Positions 1-5,961 of a stretch of 6,183 nucleotides of DNA are shown in pieces (within the stretch, counting starts at the first letter, position 1; each line of letters opens with the position of its first letter). Origin of the DNA: Desulfobacteraceae bacterium (GTDB lineage: Bacteria; Desulfobacterota; DSM-4660; Desulfatiglandales; B25-G16); contig JAPVWE010000085.1 of NCBI GenBank assembly GCA_028572035.1, positions 1 to 6,183 of the forward strand, written 5' to 3'. The position numbers were made by a program, and so were the translations under genes. The notes under the pieces are model-generated. The model made no database searches and was not told the origin of the DNA. It saw only the letters and a list, made by a program, of their open reading frames with translations.

Positions 1-17
1 CGCAATTATCGTTTGAA

Positions 18-1661
18 ATGATGATTAAAAGAAAAACTTTTGCTGATGAGATTGCGGAAATTCTTCAACGCAAGATTCTCGAAATGAATCTCAAAGACGG
101 TGACAGGCTCCCTTCCCATGAAGAGCTGGCCCAGCAGCTCGGTGTTAGTAAAGCATCCTTAAGAGAAGGCCTCCAGAAACTCTCCACCATGGGTGTAATC
201 AATCTAAAGCAAGGCCTGGGAACTATTGTTGCCACACCACAGATATCCAATTATCTCAGGATATTATCCCCGCGTCTAATCACAAAGGGGAGCACCCTCT
301 CTGACCTTTTTGAAGCCAGAAAATGCATTGAGTCCCTCACGGTCTCCAATGCCGCGACCAAGGCGGACGAGAAAGACATTGATGATCTCAAAGATTCCCT
401 TTCGGAAATGGAAAATGCCCTTAAAAAGGAGAATACAGAAACATTCCTGGCAAAGGATGTTGAATTTCATAACCTCATAGCCAAAGCAGGAAAGAATGAG
501 GTTCTTCTAGAAATTCTCGCTGTGGTCAATGAGCTTTTGCTATTTCATGAGAATCTTACCCAAAGGGTGCCCGGGGGAATCGAAAAGGCTTACGATTTTC
601 ATACGAAAATCTTTCACGCCATTAAAGATAAGAACCCGTCTCGGGCCCGGCTTCTCATGGAAAACCACATCGATAACGTTAAATCGCAGAGAATTGTAGA
701 TCTAATCATTTATTGTGACACCCTTGGAACTGGGAGCATCGGCGGAACCTTCTTTTCTGTTGGAAGGGCTTTATCTAAAGTCATTAACCGTTATAGCTGG
801 ATAAAAGCTAAAACAGAACCGACCGGAGGAGGAGTAGAAAACGTAATTCTTGCTGATGAGAAACGGATTGTCCTTGGAATCACCCAGTCTGATGTCGCAC
901 TCCATGCTTTCCTGGGAACCCGTGAGTTTTCTGAACGTTATGATAATATTCGGGCCGTTTGTGGGGCCCACCATTTAGATATGCAGATTTTTACTTTTGC
1001 GAAAAGCAACATTGAATCGATCAGGGATCTCAAAGGCAAGAAAGTGGCCCTCGGGGCTCCGGGTGGGGCAAGTCGATGGGTCTCGCACATAATTCTTGAT
1101 TACTATGGTATTAGTGATCGAGATATTGTGCCTCAGTACCTCCCTTTCTCCAATGCGATCGACGCTTTGAGGGATGAGAGGATTGATGCGGTATTCTATC
1201 TATCTGGCGGACCGAGCAGTGCATTGTTGGAGCTTTCGGAAAATGTGGAGATTTCTTTTCTCCCAATAGAAAAAGGAATGCTCACCAGAATCATTGAAAG
1301 TTTCCCGTACTGGGCCTTTTCGGAAATTGCCGCGGGTACCTATTGCGCACAGGATGACAATATTCTAACCCTTGGTGTCCCCTGCATTCTTATTACCCAT
1401 AAAGATGTGGGAGAGGAAGCAATCTACTCCATAGTAAAATCCATATTAGAGCATACAGACGAAATCGCTGAAGAGCATCCGGCGGGAGAGGAATATTCTC
1501 CGAAAAACGCCCTGCGGGGAATCACCATCCCTGTGCACCCAGGAGCTAAGAGATATTTTTTGGAAAACAAGATTGCCCATAAGCACTTCTTTGACATAAA
1601 AGAAACCACGCTGCCACCATCATCAACTTTTGAAACCGTTCATAAAGGGATAACAGGGTGA
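18..1661 (+). CDS. FadR-type GntR transcriptional regulator fused to a TAXI-family TRAP solute-binding domain
   Basis: Predicted cytoplasmic one-component regulator with three modules in one unbroken frame. Residues about 8-75 are a GntR winged helix-turn-helix: GDRLPS at 28-33, ELAQQLGVSKASLREGL at 36-52, and the glycine-rich wing at 65-71. Residues about 92-222 are an FCD domain with the metal-site pattern D147-x3-H151, H195 and H217. Residues about 229-530 form a complete TAXI-type binding protein: LGTGSIGGTFFSVG at 236-249, PTGGGVENV at 268-276, DLKGKKVALGAPGG at 337-350, and IPVHPGAKRYF near the end at 504-514. Ordinary GntR/FCD proteins are about 220-250 residues, so the extra 300 residues equal a whole mature TAXI receptor. 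There is no signal peptide or membrane segment, so the TAXI part should stay in the cytoplasm. ATG at 18 or 21 fits the family start, but the frame is open to the window edge and no Shine-Dalgarno is visible. It probably regulates the genes behind it; the ligand is unknown. Confidence 0.93.
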   Translation: MMIKRKTFADEIAEILQRKILEMNLKDGDRLPSHEELAQQLGVSKASLREGLQKLSTMGVINLKQGLGTIVATPQISNYLRILSPRLITKGSTLSDLFEARKCIESLTVSNAATKADEKDIDDLKDSLSEMENALKKENTETFLAKDVEFHNLIAKAGKNEVLLEILAVVNELLLFHENLTQRVPGGIEKAYDFHTKIFHAIKDKNPSRARLLMENHIDNVKSQRIVDLIIYCDTLGTGSIGGTFFSVGRALSKVINRYSWIKAKTEPTGGGVENVILADEKRIVLGITQSDVALHAFLGTREFSERYDNIRAVCGAHHLDMQIFTFAKSNIESIRDLKGKKVALGAPGGASRWVSHIILDYYGISDRDIVPQYLPFSNAIDALRDERIDAVFYLSGGPSSALLELSENVEISFLPIEKGMLTRIIESFPYWAFSEIAAGTYCAQDDNILTLGVPCILITHKDVGEEAIYSIVKSILEHTDEIAEEHPAGEEYSPKNALRGITIPVHPGAKRYFLENKIAHKHFFDIKETTLPPSSTFETVHKGITG

Positions 1662-1662
1662 A

Positions 1663-2610
1663 ATGTATATAGTATGTTCAACGCTTCCTTTCAGAGAAAA
1701 GGCTCTCCCAGAAGCCCTCAAAAAACTTGCACACCTGGGGGTTAAACGAGTGGAGTTGTGTGTGGAGCCCCATCATTCCATCCCGGAACACTGGAAAGAA
1801 AGTCCAGAGCAAATTCTCCGGCTGGTCAACCGTCTGGGAATAAAGGTAAATTCGATTCATGTTCCATTAACACAAGAAACCTCAAAGATTTCCCATGATG
1901 AGCTTCAGAGGATTTCAACGCAACAGACCCAGAAGACGATCGATCTGGCAGCCTTTTGTGGCGCCTCTTTCATTGTACAACATGTTCGTCTTTTAGGAAA
2001 TTCAATGGACTTACGACAACCTCCCATTCTTGCAGAAATAGCTCCCAATCTGAAAGAGGCTGCCCGATACGCTGCCACGAAAGGGATCAAATTGGCTTTA
2101 GAAAATGTCCCTACATCGTTGGCCAGAATGTTGGGGGCCAACCCCAAGGAGGTAATGGATGTGGTCAACCTCCTCCCTCCTGAAACGGTCGGGGTCTGCC
2201 TGGATGTTGCCCATTGTGTGGCCTCTGGGTATGATCCATTGGATGCCTTAGATTCGATCGATATCCACCGCCTTGTTTCAATCCATGCGGGTGACAATTT
2301 CTCAAACCAACTGATAGACCAGCACCTCCCTATCGGATCAGGAGATATCCCATGGGAAAAGTTGTTTGATACATTGGAATCCCACGGATTTCAGGGATCC
2401 TTTGTCATCGAAGTAGCTGAAGGCGAGGAAAAAGCAAAGGCCTTGACAGATTCTCTCGATTATCTTCGAGACCTCGATCGCTTTGTACCCAACCTTAAAG
2501 CCTCGCCAATGTTAGATTCTAGAATGCCCTTTTCCGGAAGGGCCAGAAAGGAGGTGAAAGGAACTGCGGATCATAAAAGCTTTTCAAAACCACTTGTAAC
2601 AAACACCTAA
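1663..2610 (+). CDS. Sugar phosphate isomerase/epimerase family protein (xylose isomerase-like TIM barrel)
   Basis: A 315-residue TIM-barrel protein of the xylose isomerase-like / AP endonuclease 2 superfamily, probably a cytoplasmic metal-dependent isomerase or epimerase. The expected metal and substrate ligands are visible in barrel order: H66 (SIHVP), H107 (VQHV), E147 (LALENVP), D181 and H184 (CLDVAHC), H208 (SIHAGD), H221 in the DQHLPIGSGDIPW segment, and E250 (FVIEV). This set supports an active enzyme. The barrel ends near residue 272. About 40 polar residues follow with no recognisable fold. The ATG lies one base after the regulator stop, with AAGGGA at 1645-1650 and AGGG at 1655-1658 upstream, so translation is probably coupled to the regulator. 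Family members act on many sugars, keto-sugars, inosose and hydroxypyruvate-like compounds, so the reaction cannot be named. The operon suggests it processes the imported substrate or a product of it. Confidence 0.88.
   Translation: MYIVCSTLPFREKALPEALKKLAHLGVKRVELCVEPHHSIPEHWKESPEQILRLVNRLGIKVNSIHVPLTQETSKISHDELQRISTQQTQKTIDLAAFCGASFIVQHVRLLGNSMDLRQPPILAEIAPNLKEAARYAATKGIKLALENVPTSLARMLGANPKEVMDVVNLLPPETVGVCLDVAHCVASGYDPLDALDSIDIHRLVSIHAGDNFSNQLIDQHLPIGSGDIPWEKLFDTLESHGFQGSFVIEVAEGEEKAKALTDSLDYLRDLDRFVPNLKASPMLDSRMPFSGRARKEVKGTADHKSFSKPLVTNT
2545..2557 (+). other. Internal full-length Shine-Dalgarno-like sequence inside the isomerase gene
   Basis: AGAAAGGAGGTGA is fully complementary to the usual bacterial 16S rRNA 3' tail (UCACCUCCUUUCU). 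It lies in the coding sequence for the C-terminal tail of the TIM-barrel protein, 72 bp before the dctP start. No ATG, GTG or TTG stands at a usable distance downstream, so it is not a normal start signal. It may cause ribosome pausing or be chance from the codons for R-K-E-V. Confidence 0.5.
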
Positions 2611-2613
2611 TTC

Positions 2614-2621
2614 AAAGGAGG
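2614..2621 (+). promoter_or_regulatory. Strong ribosome binding site for dctP
   Basis: AAAGGAGG with an 8-nt A-rich spacer to the ATG at 2630. It is the best-placed Shine-Dalgarno in the operon. That fits the need for many copies of the binding protein per transporter, and it fixes the dctP start. Confidence 0.85.
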
Positions 2622-2629
2622 AAAAACAA

Positions 2630-3625
2630 ATGAGAAAACACAGATTTCTTTTAGGGGCACTTATACTGTTTGCCACTGTTGCATTCCTTTGGGGCGTAAT
2701 TCCCAAATCAGTGGCTGCTAAAAAAATAACTCTAAAATTCGGTCATGTTCTAAAGATGGATCATCCCTACCACAAAATGGCTCTCAAGTTTAAGAGCGAA
2801 CTGGAGAGGCGTAACAAAAACGTTGTGGTTAATATTTTTCCTGCAAAACAACTCGGTAATGAGCGGGATCTGGTCGAGGGGCTCCAGTTGGGCTCGGTGG
2901 ATATTTCCACCATTACCTCGGCCCTTACAGCAGGTTTTGTATCAGGATTTAAGGCCTTTAGCCTACCCTTTTTGTTCACGGATGCAAATCACCTCTTTCG
3001 CGTAATGGACAGCGACATCGGGGAAAAGCTTGTAGCTGGCATGGACAAGGCAGGCTTGATTAAACTTGGGTATGTCTATGGAGGATCACGGGATCTTTAT
3101 TCAAGGATACCGATCCGGAATCTGCAAGAACTGAAAGGGAAAAAAATCCGGACGATGGAGAATAGAATACTGATTGATTCGTGGAACGCCCTGGGTGCAA
3201 TAGCAACCCCCATCCCTTGGGGTGATGTCTATTTGAGCCTGAAGCAGGGCGTTGTTGACGGTGGAGAAGGAACCGGAGCCAGCTATCGTTCTATGAGATT
3301 TTTCGAGAGTTCCCCCCACTATACACGAGTCAGCTATGTTTTCAGCTGGCACAACTTCATGATGTCAAAGAAGACATGGAATAAACTCCCCAACGATGTC
3401 CGCCTGGCCGTCATGGCTGCGGCCGGGATTGCCCAGGAGTATGAAAGAAGGCTTTTTGTCGACGAAGAGAAAAGCCTTTTTAAAGATCTCCAGGACAAGT
3501 ATGGCGTCCATATCTATCATCCCGCGGATTTGAATAAATGGCGAACAGGCATAAGCGGCGTCTATAAGAAGAACGCTAAAAAGGTTGGAGGAATGGATTA
3601 TATTAAGAAAATCCAGGGCCTCTAA
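2630..3625 (+). CDS. dctP: TRAP transporter solute-binding protein, DctP family
   Basis: Extracytoplasmic receptor of the tripartite TRAP transporter. It binds the substrate outside the inner membrane and delivers it to DctQM. Residues 1-30 form a signal peptide (basic MRKHR, hydrophobic core 6-23, likely cleavage after SVAA). The mature 300-residue protein has the DctP fold: LKFGHVLKMDHPYH at 35-48, FPAKQLGNERDLVEGLQLGSVD at 70-91, FSLPFLF at 110-116 and LKGKKIRTMEN at 169-178. R174 matches the family's conserved carboxylate-binding arginine (SiaP R147) and R154 the second one (SiaP R127), so an organic anion is likely. The usual GQEN after GVVDG is replaced by GGEG at 211-214, so the asparagine is absent, as in some other DctP subgroups. 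Full length compared with the family (about 320-340). The substrate cannot be assigned. The gene is followed by a hairpin before dctQ. Confidence 0.95.
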   Translation: MRKHRFLLGALILFATVAFLWGVIPKSVAAKKITLKFGHVLKMDHPYHKMALKFKSELERRNKNVVVNIFPAKQLGNERDLVEGLQLGSVDISTITSALTAGFVSGFKAFSLPFLFTDANHLFRVMDSDIGEKLVAGMDKAGLIKLGYVYGGSRDLYSRIPIRNLQELKGKKIRTMENRILIDSWNALGAIATPIPWGDVYLSLKQGVVDGGEGTGASYRSMRFFESSPHYTRVSYVFSWHNFMMSKKTWNKLPNDVRLAVMAAAGIAQEYERRLFVDEEKSLFKDLQDKYGVHIYHPADLNKWRTGISGVYKKNAKKVGGMDYIKKIQGL

Positions 3626-3647
3626 TCGTGTCCCTTGATTTTTTCCA

Positions 3648-3694
3648 GGGCAGGAGGATTGGAGGAAGATTTAGTGAATTTGATCCCTCTGCCC
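3648..3694 (+). other. Intercistronic hairpin between dctP and dctQ
   Basis: GGGCAG at 3648-3653 pairs perfectly with CTGCCC at 3689-3694. The stem extends inward by GGA (3656-3658) with TCC (3684-3686), after one G-T pair and one mismatch. The loop is about 25 nt and no T-tract follows, so it is not a classical terminator. Its position suggests protection of the dctP message or partial attenuation, giving more receptor than membrane subunits. Confidence 0.5.
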
Positions 3695-3766
3695 TCAATC
3701 TTCAGGGAGCAAAAACTGAGTGAGAAAAACCGGCGAAAAAGTTCGAAAAATTCTACTGATTCTTGA
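3674..3766 (+). CDS. Possible 30-codon leader ORF overlapping the dctQ start
   Basis: A GTG at 3674 sits 5 nt after a very good Shine-Dalgarno (GGAGGAAG, 3661-3668). It opens a 30-codon frame ending at TGA 3764-3766, inside dctQ in another frame. It has no known similarity that I recognise, and its second half is Lys/Ser/Asn-rich, as expected of an out-of-frame shadow of dctQ. The ribosome site is better than that of dctQ itself, so translation here could open or compete with dctQ initiation. Low certainty that a peptide is made. Confidence 0.2.
   Translation: MNLIPLPSIFREQKLSEKNRRKSSKNSTDS
3704..3709 (+). promoter_or_regulatory. Ribosome binding site supporting the GTG start of dctQ
   Basis: AGGGAG with a 10-nt spacer to GTG 3720. 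An in-frame TGA at 3717-3719 lies directly before this GTG, so no earlier start is possible. The site is weaker than that of dctP. Confidence 0.6.
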
Positions 3767-4226
3767 ATGGTTCCTTGCGGGGACTTTCCTTGTTGTTATG
3801 ACCTCCAGCGTTTTCCTGCAGATAGTGACCCGCTATATTTTGCACATCAGTTTGAGCTGGCCTGAAGAGCTTGCCCGATTCTGTTTCATATGGGGCTCCC
3901 TTCTCGGGGCCTGCATCGCCTGGGAGCGAGGAAAACTTCATGATATCGACATCGTATTCAACTATTTTCCCGATGCGTTCAAACCTTTTGTTGCCCTTGG
4001 CTCTAATCTCCTCGTATGTGTGATACTAACAGTCTTGCTTGTTTACGGCACCCAATTGACAGTTATGGTTCATCCCCAGATATCCCCAGCCATGGAAATC
4101 CGGATGAGCTATGTCTACAGTGCAGTTCCCTTTGCCTCGGGTTTAATGTTGATTTCCTATATATTCGATACGATTGAAAAGGCCGCCGAGCTCCCTTTTT
4201 TCAAACATGAGAGTGGAAACGTATGA
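3720..4226 (+). CDS. dctQ: TRAP transporter small permease subunit, DctQ family
   Basis: Inner-membrane small subunit that supports DctM in the TRAP complex. It has 168 residues with four hydrophobic helices at about 11-36, 52-70, 88-110 and 131-151, the normal topology and length of a stand-alone DctQ. The diagnostic segment is present: QIVTRYIL at 34-41, LSWPEELARF at 45-54, then WGSLLGACIAWERGKLHDID at 58-77. The GTG start is forced by the stop codon directly upstream. The last bases overlap dctM as ATGA, so the two membrane subunits are probably made in a coupled, near-equal ratio. The gap of 93 bp to dctP contains a hairpin, consistent with lower expression than the receptor. Nothing is missing or broken. 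Confidence 0.93.
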   Translation: MRKTGEKVRKILLILEWFLAGTFLVVMTSSVFLQIVTRYILHISLSWPEELARFCFIWGSLLGACIAWERGKLHDIDIVFNYFPDAFKPFVALGSNLLVCVILTVLLVYGTQLTVMVHPQISPAMEIRMSYVYSAVPFASGLMLISYIFDTIEKAAELPFFKHESGNV

Positions 4227-5497
4227 CGCTTTTACTTTTCGGATCCTTTGCCTTTTTTCTTATTATCAGAATACCGGTGGTATTTGCCCTTGCTCTTAGC
4301 TCTTTAGTTGTGCTGCTCTGGAAGGGGGATATTACTCTCATGCTGCTGGCCCAAAGAACGGCAACATCACTCGATTCCTTTCCGCTGCTGGCGGTTCCTT
4401 TGTTTATTTTAATGGGCGAAATTCTCAATCGCGGTGGGTGTGGAGAGAAATTGGTCGTTTTCTCCAAAAGGGTCGTGGGCGGAATCACTGGGGGCCTTGC
4501 CCATGCCAACATCCTGGCCAGCATGTTCTTCGGCGGCATCTCAGGTGTAGCAACTGCCGACACAGCCGCCATTGGATCCGTGCTAATTCCCACAATGGAG
4601 AAAGCAGGTTACGATATTAAATTCGCCACCGTGGTAACCGTGACCTCCTCCATCATCGGAATCATTGTCCCACCGAGTATTGACATGATTCTCTACGGCT
4701 GGATTTCAGGTACATCAATCCTGGAATTATTTGCCGGAGGAATAATCCCTGGAACTCTCATTGGGCTTTCATTAATGGCCCTCTCCTACTGGATTTCCTT
4801 AAAACATGGGTATAGAAGCCCGGAAAAATTTTCTCTGCGGAAACTTTCCAAAGCCTTTGTCGAGGCCCTTCCCGCCCTGGTTATGCCCTTTCTTATCGTT
4901 GGCGGGATGTTCGGTGGGGCTTTTACTGTCACGGAAGGCGCTTCCGTCGCCGTAGTCTATGGACTGTTCATTGCCATCCTTTTCTACAAAGGATTAAAGT
5001 TTCGTGAAATACCGGATCTTCTTCTCGCGGCATGCACGACCGTCGGAAGTGTCATGCTACTTATTGCCTTTTGCAAGACATTCGGTTGGATACTCACAGC
5101 AGAACGTATCCCCCACGCTATGGCCGACTTTTTCTTAAGCCATATACCTTACGAATCCCTATTTCTTTTTATGGTGATCTTGCTATCCGTGGCCATTGGA
5201 ACTTTTCTAACCCCTGCAGCGTCTACGATCATTCTGACGCCTATTCTTGCCCCGGTGGCCAATACATTCGGGATTGATCCCGTCCATTTTGGCCTCGTTC
5301 TTGTCGTTTCCGTGGCCATGGGACACGTGACCCCGCCAGTTGCTCTCACACTTTACATCGGATCGGGAATCAGTGGCGTCCCTGTATCCCAACTCCTGAG
5401 ACCATTGCTGCCATTTTGGTTGGTCCTATTTTGCTTAGCTTTGGCAGTGGCTTACGTTCCCTGGCTGACCCTGGTCATTCCAAACCTACTGCGTTGA
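4223..5497 (+). CDS. dctM: TRAP transporter large permease subunit, DctM family
   Basis: Transport subunit of the TRAP complex, an ion-coupled (usually Na+) importer of the ion transporter superfamily. It has 424 residues, a normal full length, and about a dozen hydrophobic segments. Hallmarks in order: PLFILMGEIL at 59-68, the GGISGVATADTAAIGSVLIP stretch at 104-123, the first re-entrant VPPS at 149-152, FTVTEGASVAVVYG at 234-247, GTFLTPAASTIILTPILAP at 326-344, GIDPVHFG at 350-357 and the second re-entrant VTPP at 369-372. In the GTFLTP motif a threonine (330) stands where many family members have an acidic residue, as I recall the consensus. This could reflect substrate or ion-site differences. 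The start is fixed by the ATGA overlap with dctQ. No T-tailed terminator hairpin follows directly. Confidence 0.95.
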   Translation: MTLLLFGSFAFFLIIRIPVVFALALSSLVVLLWKGDITLMLLAQRTATSLDSFPLLAVPLFILMGEILNRGGCGEKLVVFSKRVVGGITGGLAHANILASMFFGGISGVATADTAAIGSVLIPTMEKAGYDIKFATVVTVTSSIIGIIVPPSIDMILYGWISGTSILELFAGGIIPGTLIGLSLMALSYWISLKHGYRSPEKFSLRKLSKAFVEALPALVMPFLIVGGMFGGAFTVTEGASVAVVYGLFIAILFYKGLKFREIPDLLLAACTTVGSVMLLIAFCKTFGWILTAERIPHAMADFFLSHIPYESLFLFMVILLSVAIGTFLTPAASTIILTPILAPVANTFGIDPVHFGLVLVVSVAMGHVTPPVALTLYIGSGISGVPVSQLLRPLLPFWLVLFCLALAVAYVPWLTLVIPNLLR

Positions 5498-5592
5498 TGT
5501 ACCAGTGATCACTCGTGCCAAGCTTCTTCGCCAAGGATAGACGGTCAGCAGTCATACCCTGGTTGTCGGTGCATTGAAACCTGCATATTACC
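5498..5592. other. Non-coding stretch after dctM, no clear terminator
   Basis: No gene is supported here in either strand. The only small structure is a perfect 10-bp palindrome, AGTGATCACT at 5504-5513, seven bases after the dctM stop. It is too short and has no T-tract to act as an intrinsic terminator. The GCCAAG hexamer occurs twice (5517-5522 and 5530-5535), which is probably chance. Confidence 0.4.
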
Positions 5593-5863
5593 GAGAGCAT
5601 CAAATAGTTTGCATTACAGTGAAGGGGCATGAGGTCTTTTCTGATGTGACTGGTGGGAGGCCGCCGTCCTTTTCATGACTTATCAGTGGGGGAAGCCGCA
5701 CTCGCGCCTATTGGGCGGGAAATGCGGAGCCCCGCCTATCTCTGGCGGGACGCAGATAAGTCTTAGAAAAGACCAGGCCGGGAGCCTCGGAGCAGAAGAA
5801 AAGACCTCATGGCCCTCCTACACCCATTTTGGTTATGTCAAATGCAAACAATAATGTGCTCTC
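5593..5863. repeat. Large nested imperfect inverted repeat with GC-rich core (MITE-like or structured RNA candidate)
   Basis: Nested arms pair over about 270 bp. Outermost GAGAGCA (5593-5599) pairs with TGCTCTC (5857-5863). GTTTGCATT (5607-5615) pairs with AATGCAAAC (5841-5849), in the same register as the first pair. The main arm is CATGAGGTCTTTTCT (5628-5642) with AGAAAAGACCTCATG (5797-5811), a perfect 15-bp match extendable to 5621/5818 with two mismatches. GACTTATC (5677-5684) pairs with GATAAGTC (5755-5762), exactly in register with the 15-bp arm. Between these lie similar but gapped stretches (CCTTTTC against GAAAAGA). The core 5696-5754 holds further GC-rich hairpins. No transposase, no clear target-site duplication and no T-tract are seen. 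The nested pairing argues for a folded transcript or a non-autonomous element; which one is undecided. Confidence 0.65.
5696..5754. other. GC-rich core with mutually exclusive hairpins
   Basis: CCCGCC at 5731-5736 can pair either with GGCGGG upstream (5714-5719) or with GGCGGG downstream (5744-5749), but not both. The downstream choice has a 7-nt loop and is reinforced by TGCG (5723-5726) with CGCA (5751-5754). The upstream half can alternatively close as CCGCA (5696-5700) with TGCGG (5723-5727), enclosing CGCC (5705-5708) with GGCG (5714-5717). Confidence 0.45.
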
Positions 5864-5920
5864 CTTAGTAACTGTAAAAAAATATCCTTGCAGATAATAA
5901 TAAAAAATGACAACATTCCT

Positions 5921-5947
5921 TTGACAAATTCTTTCCTGAAGTAAGAA
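5921..5947 (+). promoter_or_regulatory. Possible sigma70-type promoter for the downstream partial gene
   Basis: TTGACA at 5921-5926 is an exact -35 hexamer in an AT-rich context. The best -10 at usual spacing is TAAGAA (5942-5947, 15-nt spacer), which is poor. If used, transcription would begin near the TTG at 5962 and give an almost leaderless message. The hexamer may equally be part of coding sequence. Confidence 0.2.
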
Positions 5948-5961
5948 AGGTCAAGCACAGG

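Noticed and set aside
660..710. ORF at 18-1661 as two genes joined by a sequencing error, or a separate TAXI gene starting at the internal ATG at 657
   Set aside because: The FCD helix runs straight into the first TAXI strand without a stop. The internal ATG has no Shine-Dalgarno and would still give a protein without a signal peptide.
1905..2297. 130-codon open frame on the minus strand
   Set aside because: It is antisense to the isomerase gene, whose frame holds the full set of TIM-barrel metal ligands. The antisense product shows no recognisable domain.
4201..4593. 130-codon open frame on the minus strand
   Set aside because: Antisense to the dctQ end and dctM start. The sense product has clear DctM motifs and the antisense product has none.
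5504..5513. AGTGATCACT palindrome as operator or terminator
   Set aside because: Perfect but only 10 bp, with no loop and no T-tract, and positioned after the stop of the last operon gene.
5541..5678. 45-codon open stretch on the plus strand after dctM
   Set aside because: No ATG or ribosome site at a sensible place. It begins right after a TAG and ends within the palindrome, and no family is recognisable.
5907..5925. RF2 (prfB) gene start with its programmed frameshift
   Set aside because: The CTTTGAC heptamer matches, but no AGGGGG-like sequence precedes it and the downstream protein does not resemble release factor 2.
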